Assembly (NCBI RefSeq): GCF_002885975.1
Contig: NZ_POSP01000003.1
Span: 2,914,001 to 2,978,000 of the forward strand
DNA: 64,000 nucleotides
Reading direction: 5' to 3'
DNA from: Paucibacter aquatile
GTDB taxonomy: Bacteria; Pseudomonadota; Gammaproteobacteria; Burkholderiales; Burkholderiaceae_C
Both the position numbers and the translations under genes were made by a program. The notes under the pieces were generated by a model. It saw nothing but the letters and a program-made list of their open reading frames with translations, was not told the origin of the DNA and did not search any database. Positions 24,753-33,316 of this stretch are shown here, one piece after another (within the stretch, counting starts at the first letter, position 1; every line of letters starts with the position of its first letter).

Positions 24753-27700
24753 TCAGAAGCGGTAGCGCAAGCCGGCCAGGAACTCACGGCCGGTGACGTT
24801 GTTGACCACCACGCTGTCACGCGCCCGGCTGATGAACTGGTCGTTGGCCTGGTTGGTCAGGTTGACACCTTCCAGGGTGACTTCCAGCTTGTCATTGACC
24901 TTGTAGCTCAGCGACACATCGACGTTGAAGGTCTTGTTCTTGCCCTCGACATCGTTGTTGTTCTGGCCCGGCACGCGGGTGACGAAGCCGGAACGCTGCG
25001 AGCCCGAGATGCGGGCGCTGAAGGCGCCGTCGTCGTAGTACAGCGTGGCGTTCCAGGACTTGGGCGAAAGGTTGATCAAGTCGTCGGTGATGGTGGCCGT
25101 GCTGGTGGGCGAGACCACGTACTCGATCTTGCTCTTCACATAGGTGTAGTTCAGCAGGGCGCCGAAGTTCTTGCCCCAGCCGGGCAGGAAGCTGAAGGGC
25201 TGCTGGTAGTTGAGCTCGAAGCCCTGCAGCTTGCCGCCGTCGGTGTTGATCGGGGCGGTGACCTGGAAGACCTCGTCGCCGCTGAAGTTGCTCGGCAGCA
25301 GGCTCATGGGCAGGCCGGTCTGCTTGAACGGGACGTTGTTGCGGATGCTCTGGATGTAGGTGCTGATGTTCTTCTGGAACAGGCCCAGGCCCAGGAAGGC
25401 GTTCTTGGCGAAGTACCACTCGATGCTGGAATCGAAGGTGGTGGCACGGAAGGGCTTGAGCAGCGGGTTGCCGCTGGTGACCGACAAGGTGCCGGTGGTG
25501 GAGATGGTGCCGCCCGGGCTCAGATTGCCCAGCTGCGGCCGGGCCATGACCTTGGCCGCGGCGAAGCGCACGATCACATCCTTGCTCAGCGTGGCGGCCA
25601 GGTTGGCGGCGGGCAGCAGGTCGTCGTAAACATGGTCCACCGTCACAGCGGTGCCGCCGCCAGCGGCCTGGTAGCCGGTGGCCGCCAGCTTGGTCTTGAC
25701 ATAGCGGGTGCCGATATTGCCGCGCACCGGGATGTCACCGAGGCGGGTGTTGAAGTCCAGCTGGAAGAAGGCCGCCTCGTCCTGCTCGGTGACGCTGCGG
25801 TTGTTGCCGCGCGCATTGCCGTTGGTGATGGACGAGAGCGTGAAGTCACCGGGGCCGCCGGCCGGGCCGCTCTTGATGCAGTTGCAATAGATGTCGTAGG
25901 CCTGGGCGATGGCGGCCAGATTGGGGATGACCCAGCTGGTGGCCGTGCCGGCGGGCAGGTTCTGGCCCTTGCCGAAGCCGGTCAGGCTGGTCGTCAGGCT
26001 GGCCACCGTGCTGCCGGCTGGCACTGGGAAAATGGTGTCGTTCTGGTTGACGCGGCGGAACTCGTAGGAGTCGAAGCTGTACTTCTTGTAATCCACCCCG
26101 CCCTTGAGCATGAGCTTGTTGGGCATCACGTCCCAGGCCAGGTCCAGGTGGAACACATCGTTGGTGTTGCTGGCACCTTGCGGGCGGATGCGGATCTCGC
26201 TGCTGGTGGTGTTGGTGATGGTGCCGGCCTGGGTGCCGCTGCTGGCCACCGGCACACCGACCAGGGTCAGGGCGCCGCCTGCCTGGGTGGGGTCGAAGGG
26301 GTAGCTGATGGCCGGAGCGCGGTCATCGGCGCTGAAGTCGATGCTGTAGCCGTTGACATTGAGCGCATCCAGCGTGGTGGTGGTCTGCACCGGGTTGCGG
26401 AACTTGCTGGTGGCGCGGCCGGCGCGGGCGGTCAGGCGCACATGCTCGCCAAAGTCCTGCTCCAGGGTCAGGGTGGGCTGGGTGAAGGTGGTGGAGAGCT
26501 CGTCGAAGCGCGACTCGGCGCGCACATCCACACCGTTGAACACGCCCTTGATCAGGGCGCCGTTGGGCGCGTAGCTGGCCGAGACCACGCTGGTCTGCGG
26601 CTTGCCGCCCTGGCCGGCGTTGCGGCTGAAGGAGATCACTTCCAGGAAGTCTTCCTGGCGGGTGGCGTCAAGCTTGGAGTAGAGCAGGTCCAGGGTCAGC
26701 AGGGTGCCATCGGCCGGCTTGAACTGCACGGCGGCGGTCACACCCAGGCGGTCCTGGTCATGGGTCAGGCGGCCGTAGCGGGGCAGGCGGGGGTGGAAGT
26801 TTTCGGCCTTGCTGGCCTCGTTGTAGGCCGCGATATTGGCCGCGGTGTTGGCCAGGCGCAGCACGCCCTGGGCGGCGGGGCCGCAGGTGGTGGCGGTGGA
26901 GTTGCTCGGGTTGGCCGGGGTCACGCCCTGCGGGGCGCACCAGCCGCCGGAGGAGGGGCCGTTGTCCCAGCGCACGGTGCTGAAGCCTTCTTCCAGCACC
27001 TTGCGCTGCGAGTAGGCGCCCGAGATCAGCACGCCGAGCTTCTTGTCGGCAAAGGTGTTGGACAGCAGGAAGGCGGCGCGCGGCGTGGTTTTGCCGGACA
27101 GATCGTTGTAGCCGCCCTTGAGAGACACCATGCCGGTGAAGCCCTTCAGGTCGAAGGGCCGGGTGGTTTGCAGGTCCACCGTGGCGCCGAGCGAGCCTTC
27201 GTCCACATCGGCAGAGCTGCTCTTGCGCACGGTCAGCGAGTTGAACAGCTCGGAGGCGAAGACATTGAAGTCAAAGCCGCGTGAGCGGTTGGCGCCGCCC
27301 GAGCTGTCGGTACCGCCGGTGGTGGCCAGGCCTTCGATGCCATTGATGCGCACGCGGGTGAAATCCTGGCCCAGGCCGCGCACGGTGATGTTACGGCCCT
27401 CGCCGGCGTCGCGGTCGATCACCACGCCGGGCACGCGCTGCAGCGATTCGGCCAGATTGGTGTCGGGGAACTTGCCCATGTCCTCGGCCTTGATGACATC
27501 GACGATGCTGTTGTCATCGCGCTTGGCGCGCAGCGCACTTTCCAGCGAGGCGCGCAGGCCGGTGACGGTCACGGCTTCCAGGCTGGCCTTGGAGGGCGCG
27601 GCCGGGGCGGCCGGGGCGGCCTGGGTGGCGGCTGGCGGCGCGCTCTGCGCCTGGGCGCCGGCGGCCCAGGTGCTCAGGGCCGCCAGCGAGGCGAGCGAGA

Positions 27701-27758
27701 GCAGGCTGCGGCGGCAAGTGAATTGGGGCGTCTGCGGCGAAGCGGGGCGCGAGGTCAT
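24753..27758 (-). CDS. TonB-dependent outer membrane receptor, probable oligogalacturonide/pectin uptake
   Basis: A 1001-residue outer membrane barrel with N-terminal plug. After a signal region (RRSLLSLASLAALSTWAAGAQA) and a Pro/Ala linker, it shows a TonB box-like LEAVTVTGLRASLESALRAKRDD, the plug motif DTNLAESLQRVPGVVIDRDAGEGRNITVRGLG, and ends in ...GREFLAGLRYRF with the C-terminal Phe needed for barrel assembly. The pattern belongs to the large carbohydrate-type receptors of proteobacteria. I used the ATG at 27758, preceded by TTGGAG. Its neighbours, the acetylesterase 7 bp downstream and kdgF upstream, point to a pectic oligosaccharide substrate; this is context only. Confidence 0.92.
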   Translation of the reverse strand: MTSRPASPQTPQFTCRRSLLSLASLAALSTWAAGAQAQSAPPAATQAAPAAPAAPSKASLEAVTVTGLRASLESALRAKRDDNSIVDVIKAEDMGKFPDTNLAESLQRVPGVVIDRDAGEGRNITVRGLGQDFTRVRINGIEGLATTGGTDSSGGANRSRGFDFNVFASELFNSLTVRKSSSADVDEGSLGATVDLQTTRPFDLKGFTGMVSLKGGYNDLSGKTTPRAAFLLSNTFADKKLGVLISGAYSQRKVLEEGFSTVRWDNGPSSGGWCAPQGVTPANPSNSTATTCGPAAQGVLRLANTAANIAAYNEASKAENFHPRLPRYGRLTHDQDRLGVTAAVQFKPADGTLLTLDLLYSKLDATRQEDFLEVISFSRNAGQGGKPQTSVVSASYAPNGALIKGVFNGVDVRAESRFDELSTTFTQPTLTLEQDFGEHVRLTARAGRATSKFRNPVQTTTTLDALNVNGYSIDFSADDRAPAISYPFDPTQAGGALTLVGVPVASSGTQAGTITNTTSSEIRIRPQGASNTNDVFHLDLAWDVMPNKLMLKGGVDYKKYSFDSYEFRRVNQNDTIFPVPAGSTVASLTTSLTGFGKGQNLPAGTATSWVIPNLAAIAQAYDIYCNCIKSGPAGGPGDFTLSSITNGNARGNNRSVTEQDEAAFFQLDFNTRLGDIPVRGNIGTRYVKTKLAATGYQAAGGGTAVTVDHVYDDLLPAANLAATLSKDVIVRFAAAKVMARPQLGNLSPGGTISTTGTLSVTSGNPLLKPFRATTFDSSIEWYFAKNAFLGLGLFQKNISTYIQSIRNNVPFKQTGLPMSLLPSNFSGDEVFQVTAPINTDGGKLQGFELNYQQPFSFLPGWGKNFGALLNYTYVKSKIEYVVSPTSTATITDDLINLSPKSWNATLYYDDGAFSARISGSQRSGFVTRVPGQNNNDVEGKNKTFNVDVSLSYKVNDKLEVTLEGVNLTNQANDQFISRARDSVVVNNVTGREFLAGLRYRF

Positions 27759-27954
27759 GGCTTGTCTCCAATGGTTTGGGGCGGCGTCGCTCGGTCGGGG
27801 CCGGCTGACGCTCTGATGCGGGGTTCGCACGAGCCGGCGCCGTCTGTGCGGCTTGGCCGGTTCGGTTCTGGCTTGGAGGGCGCACGCAGGGCACCGCTAC
27901 ATCGGGAGAGCCGGGGCGGGCCGCTGCAGTGCGGCCGCCTCCGGTGGCAGAGGC

Positions 27955-28290
27955 TTAGAGGTAGTCCTGCCGAGGCGGGGAAAACTGGTCGAGCAAGGTG
28001 CTGCCGGCTTCGAGGGCCACCACACCATGCGGGGTCAGGCGCGGCGCGGTGAAGGCATCACCGACGCGCAGAATCTTCTTGATGCCGGCCACATCGGCTT
28101 CGAACGAGCCGCTGACCACAAAGGCGATCTGGTCATGCGCATCATGGGCATGAACGCTGCCGATGGCGCCCTGGTCGAACTGCACCAGCACCGACATCAG
28201 CTCCGGCGTGTGGCCCACGATCTTGCGGCGGATGCCATCGCCCAGCTCGGTCCAGGCGCTGCTGGCGTTGTCGAAGTACGGTGTGCTCAT
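27955..28290 (-). CDS. kdgF: KdgF, unsaturated uronate-processing cupin
   Basis: Small cupin (111 residues) that speeds ring opening of unsaturated galacturonate to 5-keto-4-deoxyuronate. The sequence follows KdgF closely: WTELGDGIRRKIVGHTPELM, metal-binding HAHDAHDQIAFVVSGSFE and PHGVVALEAGSTLLDQFSPPRQDYL at the end. The ATG at 28290 (MSTPYFDNAS) gives the family length; upstream in-frame codons cover the operator region. It is divergent from kduI across a shared regulatory region and 196 bp upstream of the TonB receptor gene on the same strand. Confidence 0.9.
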   Translation of the reverse strand: MSTPYFDNASSAWTELGDGIRRKIVGHTPELMSVLVQFDQGAIGSVHAHDAHDQIAFVVSGSFEADVAGIKKILRVGDAFTAPRLTPHGVVALEAGSTLLDQFSPPRQDYL

Positions 28291-28344
28291 CGGGGAGGTC
28301 TCCTGCTGCGGCGCGAACGGCCGTTTCACGCATCGATGGCTCAG

Positions 28345-28350
28345 ACTATA
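28345..28350 (-). promoter_or_regulatory. Probable -10 element of the kdgF promoter
   Basis: TATAGT on the minus strand. Counting 17 bp upstream falls in GTTTCA, inside operator 2, so a repressor bound there would cover the -35 region. Confidence 0.45.
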
Positions 28351-28367
28351 GCGTTCCGCTTGATAAA

Positions 28368-28382
28368 TGAAACAGCGGTTCA
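28368..28382 (+). promoter_or_regulatory. KdgR/IclR-like operator 2 (kdgF-kduI divergent region)
   Basis: TGAAACAGCGGTTCA, an almost perfect palindrome with TGAA/TTCA ends, one base away from the KdgR-box pattern TGAAACANYGTTTCA as I recall it. It lies 78 bp upstream of kdgF and 168 bp upstream of kduI, within an AT-rich patch. It shares GAAACAGCG with operator 1. Confidence 0.65.
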
Positions 28383-28473
28383 CTAAATAGAAACCATAAT
28401 TCCGGGAAAGTCCTGAGCTGCGTTAGGCTTGCACCCATTCGCAACGCCACAGGCCTTCTGCCTGGGCTTGCCA

Positions 28474-28483
28474 CCCCCCCCCC
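28474..28483 (+). repeat. C10 homopolymer tract upstream of kduI
   Basis: Ten consecutive Cs in the kduI leader, 67 bp before the start codon. Such tracts can slip during replication. Confidence 0.7.
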
Positions 28484-28550
28484 GCACCCCGACCGCCGCC
28501 TGACGCGCGCGGCTTCGCCGGCCTCCCGCCCGACCGCTAGGACCCCAGCC

Positions 28551-29387
28551 ATGGACATCCGCCAACCCATCCACAGCGAACACGCACGAACCCTGGACAC
28601 CGAGGGCCTGCGCCGCCATTTCCTGGTCCAGGACCTGTTCCAGCCCGACCAAGCGACGCTGACCTACAGCCAGATCGACCGCATCATCGTCGGCGGCATC
28701 ATGCCGGTCGGCCAGGCCGTGCGCTTCGCGCCCGAGCTGGGCAAGCACACTGGCACCGATTTCTTCCTGCAGCGCCGCGAGCTGGGCCTGATCAATATCG
28801 GCGGCGCCGCCCGCGTCAGCGTCGATGACCAGGTCTTCGAGATCGGCCCGCGCGAGGCCTTGTACGTGGGCCAGGGCGCCCGCGAGCTGGCCTTCAGCAG
28901 CGTGGACCCGGCGCAACCGGCCAAGCTCTACTTCAATTGCGCGCCGGCCCACACCGCCTACCCGCACCGCAAGGTGACGCTGGCTGAAGCCTCGCCCGAG
29001 ACCCTGGGCTCGCCCGAGACCAGCAACCGCCGCACCATCTACAAATTCCTGGTGCCCGATGTGCTGCCCACCTGCCAGCTGCTGATGGGCATGACCCAGC
29101 TGGAACCCGGCAGCCTGTGGAACACCATGCCCTGCCACACGCACGACCGGCGCATGGAGGTGTACTTCTACTTCGACATGAACGAGAACGCCGCCGTCTT
29201 CCACATGATGGGCGAACCCAGCCAGACCCGGCACCTGGTGGTGCGCAACGAGCAGGCGGTGATCAGCCCGAGCTGGAGCGTCCACTCCGGCGTCGGCACC
29301 CAGGCCTACACCTTCATCTGGGGCATGGTGGGCGAGAACCAGGTCTTCAAGGACATGGACCATGTGCCCATGAGCGCGCTGCGCTGA
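28551..29387 (+). CDS. kduI: 5-dehydro-4-deoxy-D-glucuronate isomerase
   Basis: Cupin-type isomerase that converts 5-keto-4-deoxyuronate to 2,5-diketo-3-deoxygluconate. It is full family length, 278 residues. Visible family patterns include LRRHFLVQDLFQPD, YSQIDRIIVGGIMPV, ELGLINIGG and the zinc site segment NTMPCHTHDRRMEVYFYFDM. It ends with the conserved WGMVGENQVFKDMDHVPMSALR. It starts the kduI-kduD-tog-ogl gene run and is divergent from kdgF. Confidence 0.97.
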   Translation: MDIRQPIHSEHARTLDTEGLRRHFLVQDLFQPDQATLTYSQIDRIIVGGIMPVGQAVRFAPELGKHTGTDFFLQRRELGLINIGGAARVSVDDQVFEIGPREALYVGQGARELAFSSVDPAQPAKLYFNCAPAHTAYPHRKVTLAEASPETLGSPETSNRRTIYKFLVPDVLPTCQLLMGMTQLEPGSLWNTMPCHTHDRRMEVYFYFDMNENAAVFHMMGEPSQTRHLVVRNEQAVISPSWSVHSGVGTQAYTFIWGMVGENQVFKDMDHVPMSALR

Positions 29388-29412
29388 ACGCCACCTCACA
29401 CGAAAGCACCCC

Positions 29413-30174
<762 letters not shown>

Positions 30175-30187
30175 GTTGGACCCACCC

Positions 30188-30209
30188 GCAGGGCGCGACT
30201 GCGCCCTGC
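30188..30209 (+). repeat. GC hairpin between kduD and the ABC importer
   Basis: Perfect 9-bp stem GCAGGGCGC / GCGCCCTGC with a 4-nt loop, 14 bp after kduD. No T-run follows, so it may protect the mRNA end or cause partial attenuation. Confidence 0.5.
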
Positions 30210-30256
30210 CCCCCCAACCGTCGCGACAGACGACGAGACCGCCGGAGACACGGTGT

Positions 30257-31144
30257 ATGTATGAGAACAAGAAGCTGGGCTTTCTGTTCGTCCTGCCATT
30301 TTTGCTGGGCGTGCTGCTGTTCAAGCTGTTTCCCTTCGTGATGAGCCTGGCGCTCAGCTTCACGCAGTACGACATCATCAACCCGCCTGAGTTCGTCGGC
30401 CTGGACAACTACCGCGAGCTGGCCACGCAGGACCCACTGTTCCGCAAATCGCTGGGTGTGACCCTGCTGTTCGCCATGCTGGCCGTGCCGCTGCGCGTGG
30501 GCTTCGCGCTCTTCATCGCCCATGTGCTGAACTTCCGCATGCGCGGCATCAACTTCTTCCGCTCGGCTTTCTACCTGCCCTCCATCCTGGGCGGCTCGAT
30601 CGCGGTGGCTGTGCTCTGGCGCTTCATCTTTTCCCAGCATGGCCTGGTCAATATCGCCCTGGGCAAGTTCGGTATCGAGCCGATCTCCTGGCTGGCCGAC
30701 GAGCATTTTTCGATGTGGACCATCGTGCTGCTCTTCACCTGGCAGTTCGGCTCGGCCATGGTGATCTTTCTGGCAGCGCTGCAGAACGTGCCGATCGCGC
30801 TCTACGAGGCGGCCGAATGCGACGGCGCCAGCAAGCGCCAGCAGTTTTTCCGCATCACCGTGCCCCTGATCACGCCGGTGATCTTCTTCAACATGATCAT
30901 GCAGATGGTGCACGCCTTCCAGGAGTTCAACGGCCCCTACATGATCACCGAGGGCGGGCCGCTGAGCTCCACCTATGTGCTGGCGCTCTACATCTACGAC
31001 CAGAGCTTCCGCTTCTTCAACCTGGGCTACGGCGCCGCGCTGAGCTGGGTGCTGTTCGCCCTGGTGGCGGCCTTGAGCGGCCTGTCCTTCTGGAGCTCAC
31101 GCTACTGGGTGTTCTACGCCGGTGAGAAGGAGAGCAAGCGATGA
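30257..31144 (+). CDS. togM: Oligogalacturonide ABC importer permease TogM-like
   Basis: First inner-membrane permease of a sugar ABC importer (MalF class). The 295 residues have six hydrophobic segments, and the ATPase-docking EAA loop reads EAAECDGASKRQQFFRITVPLI. The ATG at 30257 (MYENKKLGFLFVLP) was chosen because the earlier frame passes through the intergenic hairpin. Assignment to the Tog type rests on position between kduID and oligogalacturonide lyase and on the gene order permease-permease-ATPase-binding protein. Its stop overlaps the next permease in ATGA. Confidence 0.82.
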   Translation: MYENKKLGFLFVLPFLLGVLLFKLFPFVMSLALSFTQYDIINPPEFVGLDNYRELATQDPLFRKSLGVTLLFAMLAVPLRVGFALFIAHVLNFRMRGINFFRSAFYLPSILGGSIAVAVLWRFIFSQHGLVNIALGKFGIEPISWLADEHFSMWTIVLLFTWQFGSAMVIFLAALQNVPIALYEAAECDGASKRQQFFRITVPLITPVIFFNMIMQMVHAFQEFNGPYMITEGGPLSSTYVLALYIYDQSFRFFNLGYGAALSWVLFALVAALSGLSFWSSRYWVFYAGEKESKR

Positions 31145-32004
31145 GCGGTGCCTCCGAACTGATCCTGGTGCGCGAGCGCGGCCGGCCCTGGCTGCGCTAT
31201 CTGGCCCTGGGCGCCGTGGCCATCGTCATGCTCTACCCGCTGCTCTGGCTGGTGGGCGCTTCGTTCAAGAGCAACACCGAGATCTACACCGAGATCGGCT
31301 TCTGGCCGGCCCACTTCGATTTCGGCGCCTACGCCAAGGGTTGGAAGACCAGCACCGAATACACCTTCGCCACCTACTTTCTGAACAGCTTTCTGATCAC
31401 CATCCCGCGCATCGTCGTGACGGTGATTTCCTGCGTGCTGGTCGCCTACGCCTTCGCCCGCTTTGAGTTCTGGGGCAAGAAGCTGCTGTTCTCGGTGATG
31501 GTGGGCACCATGATGCTGCCGCTCATCATCCTGCGCCTGCCGCAGTACCTGGTGTTCAAGGAGGTGGGCTGGCTGGATTCCTACCTGCCCCTGATCGTGC
31601 CCTCGGCCTTCGCCACCGACACCTTCTTCGTCTTCATGCTGGTGCAGTTCCTGCGCGGCATCCCGCGCGACATGGAAGAGGCCGCGCAGATCGACGGCTG
31701 CAACGCCCTGCAGCTGCTCTGGCACATCATCGTGCCCCTGCTCAAGCCGGCCATCATCTCGGTCATCGTCTTCCAGTTCATCTGGACCATGAACGACTTC
31801 ATGGGCCCGCTGATCTACCTCTCCACGGTCGAAAAATACCCGGTCTCGCTGGCGCTGAAGATGAGCATCGGCGCCACCGAAGAGGTCGAGTGGGCCAGCG
31901 TCATCGCCATCTCCGTGCTGGCCCTGGTGCCCTCGGTGACGGTGTTCTTCCTGGCGCAGAAGCACTTCATCGAAGGCGCGACTTCGAGTGGGGTGAAGGG
32001 ATGA
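31141..32004 (+). CDS. togN: Oligogalacturonide ABC importer permease TogN-like
   Basis: Second permease (MalG class, 287 residues) pairing with the TogM-like protein. It has six membrane segments, and the EAA loop reads EAAQIDGCNALQLLWHIIVPLLKPAI. It begins inside the togM stop (ATGA at 31141), showing translational coupling. Downstream, its stop is itself overlapped by another ATGA at 32001, opening a 61-codon frame through a palindromic element rather than leading straight into togA. Confidence 0.82.
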   Translation: MSGASELILVRERGRPWLRYLALGAVAIVMLYPLLWLVGASFKSNTEIYTEIGFWPAHFDFGAYAKGWKTSTEYTFATYFLNSFLITIPRIVVTVISCVLVAYAFARFEFWGKKLLFSVMVGTMMLPLIILRLPQYLVFKEVGWLDSYLPLIVPSAFATDTFFVFMLVQFLRGIPRDMEEAAQIDGCNALQLLWHIIVPLLKPAIISVIVFQFIWTMNDFMGPLIYLSTVEKYPVSLALKMSIGATEEVEWASVIAISVLALVPSVTVFFLAQKHFIEGATSSGVKG

Positions 32005-32186
32005 GCGACATGGCCGCTGCGCCGCAAGACCGGACGGGCAGGTGCCTGCTGAAGCGAAGTCAAGGAGGAGGCGCGGGCCGCAGGCCCGCGACGGGGGACA
32101 TGAGCGGAAGCAGGCGCCTGCCTGTCCGGTCACCCAGCTCCTGCAAGGAAAAACACGAGACGGAGACACACACGTGGCCCACCTGA
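32001..32186 (+). CDS. Possible 61-residue ORF across the togN-togA gap (doubtful)
   Basis: An ATG overlapping the togN stop (ATGA) opens a frame of 61 codons ending inside the start of togA. The product would be Arg/Gly-rich and low in complexity (for example RSQGGGAGRRPATGDMSGSRR), and most of the DNA is a palindromic element. I recognise no family. It may only couple translation from togN to togA. Confidence 0.25.
   Translation: MSDMAAAPQDRTGRCLLKRSQGGGAGRRPATGDMSGSRRLPVRSPSSCKEKHETETHTWPT
32030..32129. repeat. REP-like palindromic element between togN and togA
   Basis: Two 21-nt arms (32030-32050 and 32109-32129) are inverted copies differing only at two positions that still allow G-U pairing. 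Between them sits a smaller hairpin, GCGGGCC / GGCCCGC. The element interrupts an operon whose other junctions overlap, which suggests an inserted extragenic palindrome. No other copy was noticed in this window. Confidence 0.65.
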
Positions 32187-33316
32187 GCCTGAAGAAAATC
32201 GAGAAGGTCTACCCCAATGGCTTCAAGGCCGTACATGGCGTGGACCTGGAAGTGCAGGACGGCGAGTTCATGGTCTTTGTCGGGCCCTCGGGCTGCGCCA
32301 AGTCTACGCTGCTGCGCATGATCGCCGGCCTGGAAACCATCTCGGGCGGCGAGCTGCAGATCGGCGGCCGGCGCGTCAACGATCTGGCGCCCAAGCAGCG
32401 CGGCATCGCCATGGTGTTCCAGAACTATGCGCTCTACCCGCATATGAAGGTGTACGACAACCTGGCCTTCGGCCTCAAGCTGGCGGGCACGCCCAAGGCC
32501 GAGGTCGACCAGCGCGTGCGCCAGGCCGCCCAGCTGCTGGAGATGGAGCATCTGCTGGACCGCTACCCCAAGCAGCTCTCCGGCGGCCAGGCCCAGCGCG
32601 TGGCCGTGGGCCGCGCCATCGTCAAGAAGCCCGAGGTCTTTCTCTTCGACGAGCCGCTCTCCAACCTCGATGCCAAGCTGCGCGCCTCCATGCGCGTGCG
32701 CCTGACCGAGCTGCACCGCACCCTGCGCGAATCGGGCCAGCCCGCCACCGTCATCTACGTGACCCATGACCAGGTCGAGGCCATGACCATGGGTCAGCGC
32801 ATCTGCGTGCTCAAGGACGGCGTGATCCAGCAGGTGGACACACCCACCGCGCTCTACGACCGGCCGGCCAATGCCTTTGTGGCCAGCTTCATCGGCTCGC
32901 CCGAGATGAACATCCTCGAGGCCCAGCTGCAAGCCATCGGCGGAGATGCGGGCGAAGACGGCCTGGCCGTGCTGCTCGGCGGCCAGCGCCTGCCGCTGCC
33001 GCCGGCCAAGGCCGCACGCCTGCGCGGCCGCGCCGCCGCCATCAAGTTCGGCCTGCGGCCCGAACACATCAGCGCCCAGGCCCGGCCGCAAGGCGACAGC
33101 CTGGCCGTGCCGGCCACGCTGCGTTTCATGGAGCACATGGGCAGCGAAGTCTTCGTGCACCTGTCCATCGGTGATCAGCCGCTGACCGCGCGCGTGCCGG
33201 CCGACCAGCTCAACGGCCTGGCCGACAAGCGACGCGGCGACAGCCACCTGTTTCATCTGCAGATGGCCTGCGCCCACCTGTTCGACGCCGACACCGGCGC
33301 GAACCTGCTGCTGTGA
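32174..33316 (+). CDS. togA: Oligogalacturonide ABC importer ATPase TogA-like
   Basis: ATP-hydrolysing subunit of the importer, MalK/UgpC class, 380 residues. Walker A reads GPSGCAKST (Ala where Gly is usual), the signature is LSGGQAQRVAVGRAIV and Walker B is VFLFDEPLSNLDAKLR. A C-terminal regulatory TOBE region follows from about residue 240. I take the GTG at 32174 (VAHLSLKKIEKVYPNG), preceded by GGAG. The earlier in-frame ATG at 32042 would add 44 residues encoded by the palindromic element. The stop overlaps the next start in GTGA. Confidence 0.88.
   Translation: MAHLSLKKIEKVYPNGFKAVHGVDLEVQDGEFMVFVGPSGCAKSTLLRMIAGLETISGGELQIGGRRVNDLAPKQRGIAMVFQNYALYPHMKVYDNLAFGLKLAGTPKAEVDQRVRQAAQLLEMEHLLDRYPKQLSGGQAQRVAVGRAIVKKPEVFLFDEPLSNLDAKLRASMRVRLTELHRTLRESGQPATVIYVTHDQVEAMTMGQRICVLKDGVIQQVDTPTALYDRPANAFVASFIGSPEMNILEAQLQAIGGDAGEDGLAVLLGGQRLPLPPAKAARLRGRAAAIKFGLRPEHISAQARPQGDSLAVPATLRFMEHMGSEVFVHLSIGDQPLTARVPADQLNGLADKRRGDSHLFHLQMACAHLFDADTGANLLL

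Noticed and set aside
24702..27284. 860-codon plus-strand frame opposite the TonB receptor
   Set aside because: Composition is Gly/Ala/Val/His-rich with no signal peptide or motif; the opposite strand encodes a complete TonB receptor ending in Phe.
32042..32173. N-terminal extension of the TogA-like ATPase
   Set aside because: The 44 extra residues are encoded by the palindromic element and do not resemble ABC ATPases; the GTG at 32174 has a ribosome binding site.
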